A DNA stretch of 64,000 nucleotides. Origin: Amycolatopsis nigrescens CSC17Ta-90. GTDB taxonomy: Bacteria > Actinomycetota > Actinomycetes > Mycobacteriales > Pseudonocardiaceae. Positions 44,938-56,395 of this stretch are shown piece after piece. The position numbers and the translations under genes were made by a program. The notes under the pieces were generated by a model. That model did not search any database. It had not been told where the DNA came from and saw nothing but the letters and a program-made list of their open reading frames with translations. Position 1 is the stretch's first letter; every line of letters begins with the position of its first letter. The stretch is taken from contig NZ_ARVW01000001.1 in the NCBI RefSeq assembly GCF_000384315.1, forward strand, positions 5,084,157-5,148,156. Direction: 5' to 3'.

Positions 44938-45588
44938 ATGAGCGCGGTGTATGACTGCAACCGGGGAGAATCCAGGGCCGACGGGCTGGCCGCGGCGGCC
45001 GGCGCGGTGCGCTCCAGCAGGCTGGTGGTGCTGCCGACGGACACGGTGTACGGCATCGGCACGGACGCCTTCGACTCCGGCGCCGTGCAATCCCTGCTGC
45101 GGGCCAAGAACCGCGGCCCGGACATGCCGGTCGGCGTGCTGGTCGGCTCCTGGTCCACAGTGGACGGTCTGGTGATGGGCGTGCCGCCGGAGGCGCGGGC
45201 GCTGATGGAGGCGTTCTGGCCGGGCGACCTGTCGCTGGTGCTGCCGCACGCGCCCAGCCTGCGGTGGGACCTCGGCACCACCAAGGGCACCGTGATGCTG
45301 CGGATGCCGCTGCACCCGGTGGCGCTGGAGCTGCTGCGCGACGTCGGTCCGATGGCGGTCTCCAGCGCGAACGTCTCCGGGCGCACGCCGGCCCGCAACG
45401 TGCTGGAGGCGCAGGAACAGCTCGGCGACTCGGTGGCGGTCTACCTGGACGGCGGCCCGAGCGGCGAGCCGGTGCCCTCCACCATCGTCGACCTGACCGG
45501 CACCGATCCGCTCGTGCTGCGCGAAGGCGCGGTCAAGATCGCGGCGGTCTCCGAAGTGCTGGGTGTCGAGGTCGCCGCGGCTTCCTGA
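44938..45588 (+). CDS. sua5: L-threonylcarbamoyladenylate synthase (Sua5/YrdC)
   Basis: Makes threonylcarbamoyl-AMP for the t6A modification of tRNAs. The YrdC-type core is visible: VVLPTDTVYGIGTDAF, LLRAKNRGPDMPVGVLV, MEAFWPGDLSLVLP, VMLRMPLHPVALELL and MAVSSANVSG. At 216 residues it is the short form without the Sua5 C-terminal domain. It follows prmC in most actinobacteria; here the M6 protease separates them. Confidence 0.94.
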   Translation: MSAVYDCNRGESRADGLAAAAGAVRSSRLVVLPTDTVYGIGTDAFDSGAVQSLLRAKNRGPDMPVGVLVGSWSTVDGLVMGVPPEARALMEAFWPGDLSLVLPHAPSLRWDLGTTKGTVMLRMPLHPVALELLRDVGPMAVSSANVSGRTPARNVLEAQEQLGDSVAVYLDGGPSGEPVPSTIVDLTGTDPLVLREGAVKIAAVSEVLGVEVAAAS

Positions 45589-45673
45589 GCCCGGACCGAG
45601 CCGAGACCAGTGCCTCACCCGGCAAGCGGTAGCGTGACCGACGTGAACCGGAACCCGGAGGCGTAACGCGGCC

Positions 45674-46837
45674 GTGCCACCCACCGTCAACGCCGGTCTC
45701 CCGATCCGGGAGTACATCCTCGTCGCCCTCATCACCGCGGCTCTGACCTTCCTGCTGACCGGACTGGTCCGCCGCTTCGCCACCCGCATCGGTGCCATCG
45801 CCACCCCACGCGCCAGGGACGTGCACGTGATCCCGATCCCGCGGATGGGCGGGCTCGCGATGTACTTCGGCGTCTGCGGCGGGATGGCGCTGGCGCACCA
45901 GCTGCCGGTGCTGCGCCGCGCGTTCGAGTACTCGCTCGACCCGGTCGGCGTGCTGCTCGGCGGCGCGGTGATCGTGCTGATCGGCGCGCTGGACGACCGT
46001 TTCGAGCTGGACGCCTGGACCAAGCTGGCGGGTCAGGTCATGTGCGCCGGGATTCTGGTGCTCTTCGGCGTGCAGTGGCTGGAGCTGTGGGTGCCGTGGG
46101 GCGGGGACGACGAGTCCATCGGTTCGGTGCTCGTGCTGGACAAGAACCAGGGCGCCCTGTTCACCGTGCTGCTGGTGGTGGTCATGGTGAACGCGATGAA
46201 CTTCGTGGACGGCCTGGACGGGCTGGCGAGCGGGCTCGGCTTCATCGCCGCGGCCGCCACCTGCGTGTTCTCCATCGGCGTGCTCTCGTCCACGAACAAC
46301 TACGTCGGCGCCTACCCGCCGGCGCTGATCGCCGCCACCCTCGCCGGCGCCTGTCTCGGCTTCCTGCCGCACAACTTCCAGCCCGCGAAGATCTTCATGG
46401 GCGACTCCGGTTCGATGCTGATCGGCCTCATGCTGTCCTCGGCGAGCGTGTCGGCCTCCGGCCGGATCCCGTACAGCCAGTTCGAGGCCACCGACATCCT
46501 CGGCTTGCTCTCCCCGCTGATCGTGGTCGCCGCGGTGCTCTTCCTGCCGCTGCTGGACCTGCTGATGGCCGTGGTGCGCCGGACGAGGCGCGGGGAGAGC
46601 CCGTTCGCCGCGGACAAGATGCACCTGCACCACCGACTGCTGGAGATCGGGCACTCCCAGCGCCGGGCCGTGCTGCTGATCTACTTCTGGGCCGGTCTGC
46701 TGGCCTTCGGCGCGGTCTCGGTGACCCTGTTCGACAGCGCCGCGGTGCTCTGGGTGGTGGGTGCGGGCCTGCTGGTTGCGATCCTCGTTTCGGCCGTACC
46801 TAGACTGAGGTCTCGCAATCAGGGAGCGCAGCAGTGA
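45674..46837 (+). CDS. wecA: Polyprenyl-phosphate GlcNAc-1-phosphate transferase (WecA/MraY family)
   Basis: Membrane enzyme that loads a sugar-1-phosphate on decaprenyl phosphate, the first step of the arabinogalactan linker in mycolata or of other wall polymers. The 387-residue protein has about ten membrane helices and the family motifs HVIPIPRMGGLAM, IGALDDRFELDAWTKLAGQ, NAMNFVDGLDGLASG, KIFMGDSGSMLIG and MHLHHRLLEIGHSQRRAV. The GTG start follows GGAGG. The stop overlaps the next GTG, and this conserved gene precedes the ATP synthase operon. Confidence 0.93.
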   Translation: MPPTVNAGLPIREYILVALITAALTFLLTGLVRRFATRIGAIATPRARDVHVIPIPRMGGLAMYFGVCGGMALAHQLPVLRRAFEYSLDPVGVLLGGAVIVLIGALDDRFELDAWTKLAGQVMCAGILVLFGVQWLELWVPWGGDDESIGSVLVLDKNQGALFTVLLVVVMVNAMNFVDGLDGLASGLGFIAAAATCVFSIGVLSSTNNYVGAYPPALIAATLAGACLGFLPHNFQPAKIFMGDSGSMLIGLMLSSASVSASGRIPYSQFEATDILGLLSPLIVVAAVLFLPLLDLLMAVVRRTRRGESPFAADKMHLHHRLLEIGHSQRRAVLLIYFWAGLLAFGAVSVTLFDSAAVLWVVGAGLLVAILVSAVPRLRSRNQGAQQ

Positions 46838-47301
46838 GTGACACCGAGACCGACCCGGTCGACAAGACAGACAAAGCGGACAACCCGCATGCACAGGCGA
46901 CGCTGAAGCTGGCCAACGCCATGCAGCGTGCGACGCTGGTCTTCGGCCTGGGCACGATCGCGGTCGCGCTGATCGTGTTCACCATCCTGTACGGCACCGA
47001 CGGCCTGATCGGAGCGCTTATCGGCGGCGCGGTGGCGTTCGGCTCCTCGATGGCGACTCTGGCCGTGATGCGCTTCTGCGCCGGTATGGAGCCGATGATG
47101 ATCATGGCCGTGGTGCTGGGCAGCTACGTGGTCAAGATCCTCATCCTGCTCGGCCTGATGACCCTGCTCAGCGGGGTGGGCTGGTTGCACCCCTACGCGC
47201 TCGCGATCACCATGCTGGCCGCGTTCATGGTGGCCGCCGGTGCCGAGGTCCGCGCGTTCCAGAAGACCAAGATCCCGACGATCATCCCGGACGGGCGCTA
47301 G
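46834..47301 (+). CDS. AtpI-like small membrane protein
   Basis: A 155-residue protein with four membrane helices after a hydrophilic start. Its place between wecA and atpB and its size match the uncharacterised AtpI-like proteins of actinobacteria, which may help c-ring assembly or Mg handling. The GTG start overlaps the wecA stop. Confidence 0.75.
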   Translation: MSDTETDPVDKTDKADNPHAQATLKLANAMQRATLVFGLGTIAVALIVFTILYGTDGLIGALIGGAVAFGSSMATLAVMRFCAGMEPMMIMAVVLGSYVVKILILLGLMTLLSGVGWLHPYALAITMLAAFMVAAGAEVRAFQKTKIPTIIPDGR

Positions 47302-47583
47302 GCCGTTCGTCCGCTTAGGAGTACGCCCGTACGGCGTGCTCTCACCGACTGATATGGTCCGCAGTGTGGAGGCGGCACGCTCAGCCGTTCCTCCCGGTGG
47401 TGAACCCCGAATTGCAGCGTGGCGCTCGTGTCGTGTCGCCGTGTACGCCTTTCACCGGATCGCCGTAACCGGGACTGGGAAGCCGCCTCCGGGTGCCCGG
47501 AGCGTATCGGGTACGTTAAGTCCAGATCGTGACGATTCCCCCGGCGGAGTGAACGCCGGCCGGGAGAACCGGAAGGAGCCCAG
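47302..47583 (+). promoter_or_regulatory. Region upstream of the ATP synthase operon
   Basis: These 282 bases contain no gene. They should hold the atp promoter; a TATGGT at 47353-47358 is a candidate -10, but I see no good -35. A AAGGAG ribosome site serves the TTG start of atpB. Confidence 0.4.
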
Positions 47584-48378
47584 TTGAGGGCGCTGGTACT
47601 AGCCGAAGGTGACACGTTCAAGCCGCCTGGCGCCGGGGACTTCAATCTGCCCCCGCTCTTGGGCTCGGGCGACTGGGCCTTGACCAAGCCGGTCCTGCTG
47701 ATCGTGCTGTCGGTTGGCATGATTGCCGCCTACTTCCTGCTCTCGTCGCGGAAGTTGTCGATCGTTCCTGGTAAGAGCCAGTTCGTCGCCGAGTCGATCT
47801 ACGACTTCAGTCGTAACAACATCGCTCGCGAACAGATCGGTTCGAAAGACTTCAAACCGTTTATCCCGCTTGTTCTCGGACTGTTCACCTTCATCCTGGT
47901 GAACAACATCTTCGGGATCATTCCGGTAGTCCAGTTCCCGACGATGTCGCATTTCGGGTTCCCGGTCGCACTGGCCGTCCTGGTGGTCTACCCCGTCTAC
48001 CACTTCGTCGGTATCAAGCGGCACGGCTTCGGCAAGTACGTGAAGAAGACCTTGGCGCCTCCCGGAGTGCCCAAGTTCGTGCTGCCGCTCTTCTCGCTGA
48101 TCGAGTTCGCCGAGAAGTTCTTCCTGAACCCGCTCACGCTGGCGATCCGAGTTTTCGCCGCGATGTTCGCGGGTCACCTCATTCTGCTGGTGTTCGTGCT
48201 GGGCGGTGAGTTCCTGCTGCTCGAGGCCGGCGCGGCGTTGAAGCCCGTTTCGGCGGTCGCCTTCCTCTTCGCCATCGCGATGACGTTCCTCGAAGCCTTC
48301 ATCCAGGTGCTGCAGGCCTACATCTTCGCCACCCTGGCGGCCAGTTACATCGGCGGGGCGCTCGCCTCCGACCACTGA
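47584..48378 (+). CDS. atpB: ATP synthase Fo subunit a
   Basis: Forms the proton half-channels of Fo. The 264-residue protein has five to six membrane helices; the essential arginine lies in FFLNPLTLAIRVFAAMFAGHL, and the C-terminal helix is FLEAFIQVLQAYIFATLAASYI. It starts with a rare TTG preceded by AAGGAG. It is first in atpBEFHAGDC. Confidence 0.96.
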   Translation: MRALVLAEGDTFKPPGAGDFNLPPLLGSGDWALTKPVLLIVLSVGMIAAYFLLSSRKLSIVPGKSQFVAESIYDFSRNNIAREQIGSKDFKPFIPLVLGLFTFILVNNIFGIIPVVQFPTMSHFGFPVALAVLVVYPVYHFVGIKRHGFGKYVKKTLAPPGVPKFVLPLFSLIEFAEKFFLNPLTLAIRVFAAMFAGHLILLVFVLGGEFLLLEAGAALKPVSAVAFLFAIAMTFLEAFIQVLQAYIFATLAASYIGGALASDH

Positions 48379-48434
48379 TAGAAGAGAACAACAAGACCCC
48401 CGATCCGCGGAACTGCGGACCGAGTTGAAGGGAA

Positions 48435-48698
48435 ATGCAAGTGAGCAACATGGTTCTTGCGCAGGCAGCCGAGGCCGCGGTCAACATCAACCCGGGTCTC
48501 GCCGCCATTGGTTACGGCCTCGGCGCGATCGGCCCCGGTATCGGTGTGGGTCTGATCTTCGCCGCCGTCATCAACGGCACCGCCCGCCAGCCCGAAGCTC
48601 AGGGCAAGCTGACCAACATCGGCTTCACCACCTTCGTGCTTACCGAGGTGCTGGCCCTGATCGGCATCGTTATCTACTTCATCGCCTCCGGCGGCTGA
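48435..48698 (+). CDS. atpE: ATP synthase Fo subunit c
   Basis: Rotor-ring subunit of 87 residues. Helix 1 is glycine-rich ([17 protein letters not shown]), the polar loop is ARQPEA and helix 2 carries the proton-binding glutamate in [13 protein letters not shown]. The order and spacing in the operon are conserved. Confidence 0.97.
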   Translation: MQVSNMVLAQAAEAAVNINPGLAAIGYGLGAIGPGIGVGLIFAAVINGTARQPEAQGKLTNIGFTTFVLTEVLALIGIVIYFIASGG

Positions 48699-48736
48699 CC
48701 TGAGTTTAATCGCTCACCGCCCTTTAAGGAGACGTT

Positions 48737-49288
48737 GTGCTGAAGTCTGAACTGGTACTCGCCGCCGAGGCGCCGAACCCGATCATCCCGCATCCGTCGG
48801 AGATGATCATCGGTCTGGTCGCCTTCCTGCTGCTGCTCTGGGTGCTCAAGAAGTACGCCGTTCCTCGTTTCGAGGCGCTGTACAAGGAGCGCACGGAGAA
48901 GATCGAGGGCGGCATCGAGAAGGCCGAGAAGGCGCAGGCCGAAGCGGAAGAGGCGCTGGAGCAGTACAAGGCGCAGCTTGCCGAGGCGCGTGCCGAAGCG
49001 GCCAAGATCCGCGACGACGCCAGGCTGGAAGCCGAGCAGATCAAGGACGAACTGCGCGTCGAGGCACAGGCCGAGTCGCAGCGGATCGTGGCGCAGGGCG
49101 AGGCGCAGCTGCAGGCGCAGCGCGCGCAGATCGTCGCCGAGCTGCGCGCCGAACTCGGCCGCAACTCGGTCGAGCTGGCCAGCCGGATCGTCGGCGAGTC
49201 CCTGCAGGACGAGGCGCGCCAGCGCGGCACGGTCGACCGGTTCCTCGCCGAGCTCGGTTCCGGCGCCGCTAATGGAGCGGGGAAGTAG
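48737..49288 (+). CDS. atpF: ATP synthase Fo subunit b
   Basis: Peripheral-stalk subunit of 183 residues: an N-terminal membrane helix (MIIGLVAFLLLLWVLKKYAV) then a long, highly charged coiled coil. The GTG start has AAGGAG upstream. Confidence 0.95.
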   Translation: MLKSELVLAAEAPNPIIPHPSEMIIGLVAFLLLLWVLKKYAVPRFEALYKERTEKIEGGIEKAEKAQAEAEEALEQYKAQLAEARAEAAKIRDDARLEAEQIKDELRVEAQAESQRIVAQGEAQLQAQRAQIVAELRAELGRNSVELASRIVGESLQDEARQRGTVDRFLAELGSGAANGAGK

Positions 49289-49294
49289 AAGTAG

Positions 49295-50116
49295 ATGACG
49301 CTGCATGCTGCGAGCCGTGAGTCGCTCGGCCTCGCCGAGAACCGCCTCGGCGAGGTTCTGTCCGACGCGGGCACCGATCCGGCGACCGTCGGCGAGGAGC
49401 TGCTCTCCGTTGTCGAGTTGCTGGGCAGGGAGATCGGGCTGCGCCGGGCCGTCGCGGACGGCTCCGCGGCCGCCGACTCCCGGCAACGGCTGGTCCGTGC
49501 GCTGCTGGAGTCCAAGGTCTCCGAGCCGGCGCTGAAGGTGCTCGACGAGGTGGTCGGCAACCGCTGGTCCAGCCCTCGCGAGCTGATGGACGGTATCCAG
49601 TCACTCGGCCGGTCGGCCCTGCTGACCAGCGCCGAGAACACCGGGAACCTGGACACCGTCGAGGACGAGCTGTTCCGGATCTCCCGCACCGTGGCCGGTT
49701 CGCCGGACCTGGAGCGGGCACTGGCCGACCAGACCGCACCGGCCGAGGCCAAGCGGACGCTGGTGCACAGCCTGTTCGCCGGCAAGGTGGACGTGGTCTC
49801 CGAGAAGCTGGCCGAGCAGGTCATCCTGCGCAGCCGCGGCAAGGACGTGCTCGCCGGGCTCGACGAGCTGGTCCGGCTGGCCGCGGACCGGCGGCGGCGT
49901 TCGGTCGCCTACGTGACCAGCGCCAGCGAGCTGTCCGCCGAACAGCAGGCGCAGCTGACCGAGAAGCTGACCGGTATCTACGGACGGCAGATCGCCCTGC
50001 ACGTCGAGATCGACCCCGCATTGGGCGGCGGCCTGGTCATCCGCGTCGGTGACGAGGTCATCGACGGCAGTGCGGCCGGGCGGATCGCCGCGTTGCGCAG
50101 GCAGTTGGCCGGCTGA
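49295..50116 (+). CDS. atpH: ATP synthase F1 subunit delta
   Basis: Links the b stalk to the top of F1. The 273-residue, helical protein ends with the family block [31 protein letters not shown]. The length is typical of actinobacterial delta, which has an N-terminal extension. It begins six bases after atpF. Confidence 0.94.
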   Translation: MTLHAASRESLGLAENRLGEVLSDAGTDPATVGEELLSVVELLGREIGLRRAVADGSAAADSRQRLVRALLESKVSEPALKVLDEVVGNRWSSPRELMDGIQSLGRSALLTSAENTGNLDTVEDELFRISRTVAGSPDLERALADQTAPAEAKRTLVHSLFAGKVDVVSEKLAEQVILRSRGKDVLAGLDELVRLAADRRRRSVAYVTSASELSAEQQAQLTEKLTGIYGRQIALHVEIDPALGGGLVIRVGDEVIDGSAAGRIAALRRQLAG

Positions 50117-50180
50117 TGATCCGACCGGCGTCACCAAATACTTTGCACACTGGCAAGAACGAAGCGAGAGCGGGAACGAC

Positions 50181-51824
50181 ATGGCGGAGCTGACGATCTC
50201 CTCGGACGAGATCCGTAGCGCGATCGAGAACTACGTCTCCAGTTACTCCCCGGACGTGAGCCGGGAAGAGGTCGGCCGGGTCATCGACACCGGTGACGGT
50301 GTGGCGCACGTCGAGGGCCTGCCCTCGACCATGGCCAACGAGCTGCTGGAGTTCCCCGGCGGCATCCTCGGGGTGGCCCAGAACCTGGAGCCGCGCCAGA
50401 TGGGTGTGGTCATCCTCGGTAACTACGAGTCGATCCAGGAAGGCCAGGAGGTCAAGCGGACCGGCCAGATCCTGTCGGTCCCGGTCGGCGAGAACTTCCT
50501 CGGCCGCACCATCGACCCGCTCGGCAAGGCGATCGACGGCCTCGGCGACATCGAGTCCGACGAGCGCCGCGCGCTCGAGCTGCAGGCCGCTTCGGTGGTG
50601 CAGCGCCAGCCGGTGTCCGAGCCGCTGCAGACCGGCATCACCTCGATCGACGCGCAGACCCCGATCGGCCGTGGCCAGCGCCAGCTGATCATCGGTGACC
50701 GCAAGACCGGCAAGACCACGGTCTGCGTGGACACGATCATCAACCAGAAGCGCAACTGGGAGACCGGCGACCCGAAGCAGCAGGTGCGCTGCATCTACGT
50801 CGCGATCGGCCAGAAGGGCTCCACGATCGCCAACGTCCGCAAGACGCTTGAGGACGCGGGCGCGCTGGAGTACACCACGATCGTCGCCGCCCCGGCGTCC
50901 GACTCGGCCGGCTTCAAGTGGCTGGCGCCGTTCACCGGTGCCGCGCTCGGCCAGCACTGGATGTACCAGGGCAAGCACGTGCTGATCGTGTTCGACGACC
51001 TCACCAAGCAGGCCGAGGCCTACCGCGCGATCTCGCTGCTGCTGCGCCGCCCGCCGGGCCGCGAGGCGTTCCCCGGCGACGTCTTCTACTTGCACTCCCG
51101 CCTGCTCGAGCGGTGCGCCAAGCTGAACGACGAGCTGGGCGCCGGCTCGCTGACCGGGCTGCCGATCATCGAGACCAAGGCCAACGACATCTCGGCCTAC
51201 ATCCCGACGAACGTCATCTCGATCACCGACGGCCAGTGCTTCTTCCAGTCGGACCTGTTCAACTCGGGCCAGCGCCCCGCGGTCGACGTGACCACGTCGG
51301 TCTCCCGAGTCGGTGGTGACGCGCAGATCAAGGCGATGAAGTCGGTCTCCGGCTCGCTGCGGATCGACCTGTCCCAGTACGAGGAGCTGAAGTCCTTCGC
51401 GGCCTTCGCCTCCGACCTGGACGCGGCCTCCAAGGCGCAGCTGGACCGCGGTGCCCGGCTCTACGAGCTGCTCAAGCAGCCGCAGAACTCGCCGATCCCG
51501 GTCGAGCAGCAGGTCGTCACCGTGTTCCTGGGTACCAAGGGGCACTTCGACGACGTGCCGATCGAGGACGTCGCCCGGTTCAACCGCGAACTGATCGAGA
51601 ACCTGCGGCACAAGCACGACGAGATCCTCACCGCGGTCCGCGAGGAGAAGAAGTGGACCGAGGAGCTGGCCGAGAAGGCCATCGCGGCGACGAACGAGTT
51701 CAAGAAGGGGTTCACCACCTCTGAGGGCAAGACGCTGCTCAACGAAGCGGACGCCGACGCGATGGACGCCGACAAGGTCGGGCAGGAGACCGTGAAGGTC
51801 AACAAGCCCGCACCGAAGAAGTAA
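50181..51824 (+). CDS. atpA: ATP synthase F1 subunit alpha
   Basis: Regulatory nucleotide-binding subunit, 547 residues. The P-loop is [12 protein letters not shown], with the downstream ALPHA/BETA signature [14 protein letters not shown]. The C-terminal extension ([19 protein letters not shown]) is the kind seen in actinobacterial alpha subunits. The ATG at 50181 begins the conserved [15 protein letters not shown]. Confidence 0.97.
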   Translation: MAELTISSDEIRSAIENYVSSYSPDVSREEVGRVIDTGDGVAHVEGLPSTMANELLEFPGGILGVAQNLEPRQMGVVILGNYESIQEGQEVKRTGQILSVPVGENFLGRTIDPLGKAIDGLGDIESDERRALELQAASVVQRQPVSEPLQTGITSIDAQTPIGRGQRQLIIGDRKTGKTTVCVDTIINQKRNWETGDPKQQVRCIYVAIGQKGSTIANVRKTLEDAGALEYTTIVAAPASDSAGFKWLAPFTGAALGQHWMYQGKHVLIVFDDLTKQAEAYRAISLLLRRPPGREAFPGDVFYLHSRLLERCAKLNDELGAGSLTGLPIIETKANDISAYIPTNVISITDGQCFFQSDLFNSGQRPAVDVTTSVSRVGGDAQIKAMKSVSGSLRIDLSQYEELKSFAAFASDLDAASKAQLDRGARLYELLKQPQNSPIPVEQQVVTVFLGTKGHFDDVPIEDVARFNRELIENLRHKHDEILTAVREEKKWTEELAEKAIAATNEFKKGFTTSEGKTLLNEADADAMDADKVGQETVKVNKPAPKK

Positions 51825-51836
51825 CCGGGTACCGGC

Positions 51837-52775
51837 ATGGCACAACTTCGCGAACTACGTGAACGGGTACGGGCGACCAAGTCGATCGGCAAGATCACCA
51901 AGGCCTACGAGCTCATCGCGACCTCGCGGATCGGCAAGGCGCAGGCCAGGGTGGCCGCCGCCCGGCCGTACGCCGACGAGATCACCAACGTGCTCTCCGC
52001 CCTGGCCAGCGCGGCGTCCACGCTGGACACCCCGCTGCTGACCGAGCGCCCCGACGCCAAGCGCGCCGCGGTGCTGGTGGTGACCAGCGACAAGGGGCTG
52101 TGCGGCGGCTACAACGCCAACGTGCTGCGGGCCACCGAGGAGCTGCTCTCGCTGCTGCGTTCGGAGGGCAAGACGCCGACGCTGTACGTGATCGGCGACA
52201 AGGGGCTGAACTACTACCAGTTCCGCGGCCGCGAGCTCGCGCAGAGCTGGACCGGGTTCTCGCAGACCCCCAGGTACGAGAACGCCGCGACCACCGGGCA
52301 GATCCTGGTCGACCTGTTCCTCGCCGGAGCGGACGACGAGGGCGGCACCCCCGGTGCGGACGGCGTGCTCGGCGTGGACGAGCTGCACATCGTCTACACC
52401 GAGTTCAAGTCGATGCTCACCCAGACGCCGGTGGCCAAGCGGATCGCGCCGATGGAGGTCGAGTACTCGGACGACGAGCCGGAGCAGACCGGCATCAACT
52501 CGGCCTACGAGTTCGAGCCGAGCGCGGAGAAGCTGCTGGACGCGTTGCTGCCGAAGTACATCAACACGCGGATTTTCGCGGCGTTGCTGGAGTCGGCCGC
52601 GTCGGAGCTGGCCGCGCGCCGCACCGCGATGAAGGCGGCCTCGGACAACGCGAACGACCTGGTCGAGCAGCTGAGCAGGCAGGCGAACCAGGCGCGTCAG
52701 GCCCAGGTCACCCAGGAGATCAGCGAAATCGTCGGTGGGGCTAACGCGCTCGCCGCTGTAGGAAGTGATGACTAA
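51837..52775 (+). CDS. atpG: ATP synthase F1 subunit gamma
   Basis: Central rotor shaft, 312 residues. It has the N-terminal coiled coil ([28 protein letters not shown]), the [17 protein letters not shown] block, and the C-terminal [27 protein letters not shown] helix. Confidence 0.97.
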   Translation: MAQLRELRERVRATKSIGKITKAYELIATSRIGKAQARVAAARPYADEITNVLSALASAASTLDTPLLTERPDAKRAAVLVVTSDKGLCGGYNANVLRATEELLSLLRSEGKTPTLYVIGDKGLNYYQFRGRELAQSWTGFSQTPRYENAATTGQILVDLFLAGADDEGGTPGADGVLGVDELHIVYTEFKSMLTQTPVAKRIAPMEVEYSDDEPEQTGINSAYEFEPSAEKLLDALLPKYINTRIFAALLESAASELAARRTAMKAASDNANDLVEQLSRQANQARQAQVTQEISEIVGGANALAAVGSDD

Positions 52776-54212
<1,437 letters not shown>

Positions 54213-54227
54213 TCCCTTGCGAGCGGC

Positions 54228-54256
54228 GGGGCAGGCGTCCTTTGTGGACGCCCCCC
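54228..54256 (+). promoter_or_regulatory. Hairpin between atpD and atpC
   Basis: GGCGTCC (54234-54240) and GGACGCC (54246-54252) pair around a five-base loop, with outer GGGG/CCCC support across a small bulge. It may stabilise or attenuate the message before atpC. Confidence 0.5.
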
Positions 54257-54336
54257 GTCGTTCTGCTAGCCGGACCCTGGTGGTCCGGAGCAACGATTAC
54301 ACTTATGAGTAGCACCTGTAGGTGAAGGAGAGCTTC

Positions 54337-54702
54337 GTGGCTGAGATTTCCGTCGAGCTGGTCGCCGTCGAGCGCCGACTCTGGTCGGGCAAAGCCACGT
54401 TCGTGGTGGCCCAGACCACCGAGGGCGAGCTCGGCATCATGCCAGGTCACGAGCCCACACTCGGCCAACTGGTCGAGGGCGGGGTGGTGAAGGTGACCAC
54501 CACGGACGGCGACACGTTCACCGCCGCGGTCCACGGCGGTTTCCTGTCGGTGACCAACACCGGCGTGAGCATTCTGGCCGAGACGGCAGAACTCGCCGAC
54601 GAGATCGACGTGGCCGCGGCCAAGTCGGCGTTGTCCGGAGACGACGAGACGGAGCGTGCGCGAGCCAGCGCCAGGCTCCGCGCGGCTGGTCAATCGGCCT
54701 GA
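54337..54702 (+). CDS. atpC: ATP synthase F1 subunit epsilon
   Basis: Rotor subunit that couples and inhibits F1. The 121-residue protein has the beta-sandwich block [20 protein letters not shown] and a short C-terminal helical tail. The GTG at 54337 is chosen because AAGGAG lies six bases upstream; an in-frame GTG 15 bases earlier overlaps that site. It closes the operon. Confidence 0.94.
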   Translation: MAEISVELVAVERRLWSGKATFVVAQTTEGELGIMPGHEPTLGQLVEGGVVKVTTTDGDTFTAAVHGGFLSVTNTGVSILAETAELADEIDVAAAKSALSGDDETERARASARLRAAGQSA

Positions 54703-54727
54703 CGCGGATGACGAGCAGGAGCCGCCC

Positions 54728-55162
54728 GTGGAGATAACGTTGGTTGTCCTGGGGCTCCTGCTCGTGCTGGCCGTCGTCGTGGTCTGGTACCCGCTTCGGT
54801 GGGTGCGGATGCGCCGTGGCGGCGGGGTCAGCGTGGCCCTGCGCTGGCGGCCGGACAACCAGCGGGCCGGCTGGCATCTTGGCATTGGCAAGTACGAAGG
54901 CGACTCGTTCGCCTGGTACCGGGTGTGGAGCCTGCGGACCGGCCCGGACCGGGTGTTCAAGCGGACCAGCCTGGAGATCGCCGAGCGCCGCGACCCGATC
55001 GGCACGGAGTCCTACGCGGTACCCGCCGGCTCGACCGTGCTGCGGTGCGAGTCGGACACCCAGGAGGCCATCGAGATCGCGATGGGCCCCGGCGCGCTGA
55101 CCGGCTTCCTCTCCTGGCTGGAGTCGGCTCCACCCGGTCGCCGCCTGCCCCGCGCGTCCTGA
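54728..55162 (+). CDS. DUF2550 family membrane protein
   Basis: A 144-residue protein with one N-terminal membrane helix (VVLGLLLVLAVVVVWY) and a soluble DUF2550 domain (WRPDNQRAGWHLGIGKYEGDSFAWYRVWSL). This family is almost always directly after atpC in actinobacteria; its job is unknown. The GTG at 54728 follows AGGAG. Confidence 0.9.
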   Translation: MEITLVVLGLLLVLAVVVVWYPLRWVRMRRGGGVSVALRWRPDNQRAGWHLGIGKYEGDSFAWYRVWSLRTGPDRVFKRTSLEIAERRDPIGTESYAVPAGSTVLRCESDTQEAIEIAMGPGALTGFLSWLESAPPGRRLPRAS

Positions 55163-55253
55163 AAATTGCGACCGGGACAACCCGTCCGACCTTCGGGTGT
55201 AGCCCGCGCGGTATTCGCTTATCTCCAGGTCAAACCGGTTTAGCTTGGGCCGC

Positions 55254-56090
55254 ATGGCCCCCACTCCCTCCGATGCGCGCCGCCGAGAGCTGGGCGCCGA
55301 ACTGATCAGACGCCGCACTCTCGCCGGTCTCACCGGCCGTGAGCTTGCCCGGAAAGCCGGCTGGTCCCCGAGCACGGTCTCGCGCATGGAAAGCGGCCAA
55401 GGCTCGGCCAACGAGGTCGCTGTCACCACCTATCTGGCCCACTGCGGCGTCCCCGGCCCCGAAGTAGCGGAAGTGCTCAAGCTCGCCAAGGAAACCGAGG
55501 AGGGCTACCTCCTCCGGCGAGATGGGTTGAGAACTCTGGTTCTGCACGAGACGACCGCCACCGCGATCAGCGGGACTGCGCCGCTCGTGGTCCCTGGACT
55601 GCTTCAGACCGAGGAATATGCCCGTGCGGTCATCCGGCAGTCAGCTGAAGCCGCCGAGGAGGACATCGAAGCCAGGGTTGCGATCCGCCTGGACCGGCAG
55701 ACGCTGTTCAGGCGTTGGCGGCCACCGCGGCTCACGTTCTACCTGTACGAGGCGGCGTTGCGCTGCTCCTTTGGCAGTAATCGTGTGATGAATGAGCAGA
55801 TGCTGCATCTGTCCTTCCTCTGCGACCGGCCACAGATAACCCTGCGTGTGGTGCCTTTGTCTCGTGGAGGAACATTGGCGCTGGCCGGACACTTCTGGCT
55901 CATGGAGTACGCAGCGCACGGTCCGATGCTGTATCGCGAGAACTTGTTCGCCTCCTTATTCATTGAAAACACAGGGGACATCAACTTCTCCCGCGGGCGG
56001 CTCGCGCAACTCGCGAATGATGCCCTGACTGAGGGACAATCGAGGTCGTACCTTGCGGAGCTCGCAAACAAGTACGACAGACCCGATTGA
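55254..56090 (+). CDS. XRE-family regulator with DUF5753 domain
   Basis: Helix-turn-helix regulator of 278 residues. The HTH is LAGLTGRELARKAGWSPSTVSRMESGQG, and the rest is the DUF5753 effector domain (LVVPGLLQTEEYARAVIRQ; LRVVPLSRGG). Members sit next to DUF397 genes and are common in multicopy in Streptomyces and Pseudonocardiaceae, where they affect development. The ATG at 55254 is preceded by a TTTAGC -10-like element, so it may be leaderless. Confidence 0.9.
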   Translation: MAPTPSDARRRELGAELIRRRTLAGLTGRELARKAGWSPSTVSRMESGQGSANEVAVTTYLAHCGVPGPEVAEVLKLAKETEEGYLLRRDGLRTLVLHETTATAISGTAPLVVPGLLQTEEYARAVIRQSAEAAEEDIEARVAIRLDRQTLFRRWRPPRLTFYLYEAALRCSFGSNRVMNEQMLHLSFLCDRPQITLRVVPLSRGGTLALAGHFWLMEYAAHGPMLYRENLFASLFIENTGDINFSRGRLAQLANDALTEGQSRSYLAELANKYDRPD

Positions 56091-56100
56091 GGGAGCCTCG

Positions 56101-56271
56101 ATGAACTGGCAGAAGAGCAGCTACAGCGGCGGCGGCGAAGAGTGCGTCGAGGTGGCTCTCGAGCCAGCCGAGGTCGGTGTCCGCGACACCAAGGACCGGG
56201 ACGGCGGCCAGCTCACCTTCACCCCCTCCGCCTGGTACGCCTTCTGCCACACCTTGGCTCCCACACGGTGA
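56101..56271 (+). CDS. DUF397 small protein
   Basis: A 56-residue DUF397 protein (MNWQKSSYSGGGEECVEVAL; VRDTKDRDGGQLTFTPSAWYAF). DUF397 partners its upstream XRE regulator and may be its antagonist. It starts 10 bases after the regulator and is probably cotranscribed. Confidence 0.92.
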   Translation: MNWQKSSYSGGGEECVEVALEPAEVGVRDTKDRDGGQLTFTPSAWYAFCHTLAPTR

Positions 56272-56299
56272 CAGCCAGCAGCGCCGCGGCAGCGTTGTG

Positions 56300-56329
56300 T
56301 TGACGTGAGATCCAAACGCGTGCCAGACT
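56300..56329 (+). promoter_or_regulatory. Candidate promoter of the RNase/barstar pair
   Basis: TTGACG (56300-56305) and CAGACT (56324-56329) are spaced by 18 bases in the 124-base gap before the RNase gene. A TATGGT at 56360 is an alternative -10. Confidence 0.35.
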
Positions 56330-56395
56330 AAGGTAGTTATTTACTGGCAATGCCGCTGGTATGGTCTCAGCTTATCTCGTTTGGGGAGAACTAGA

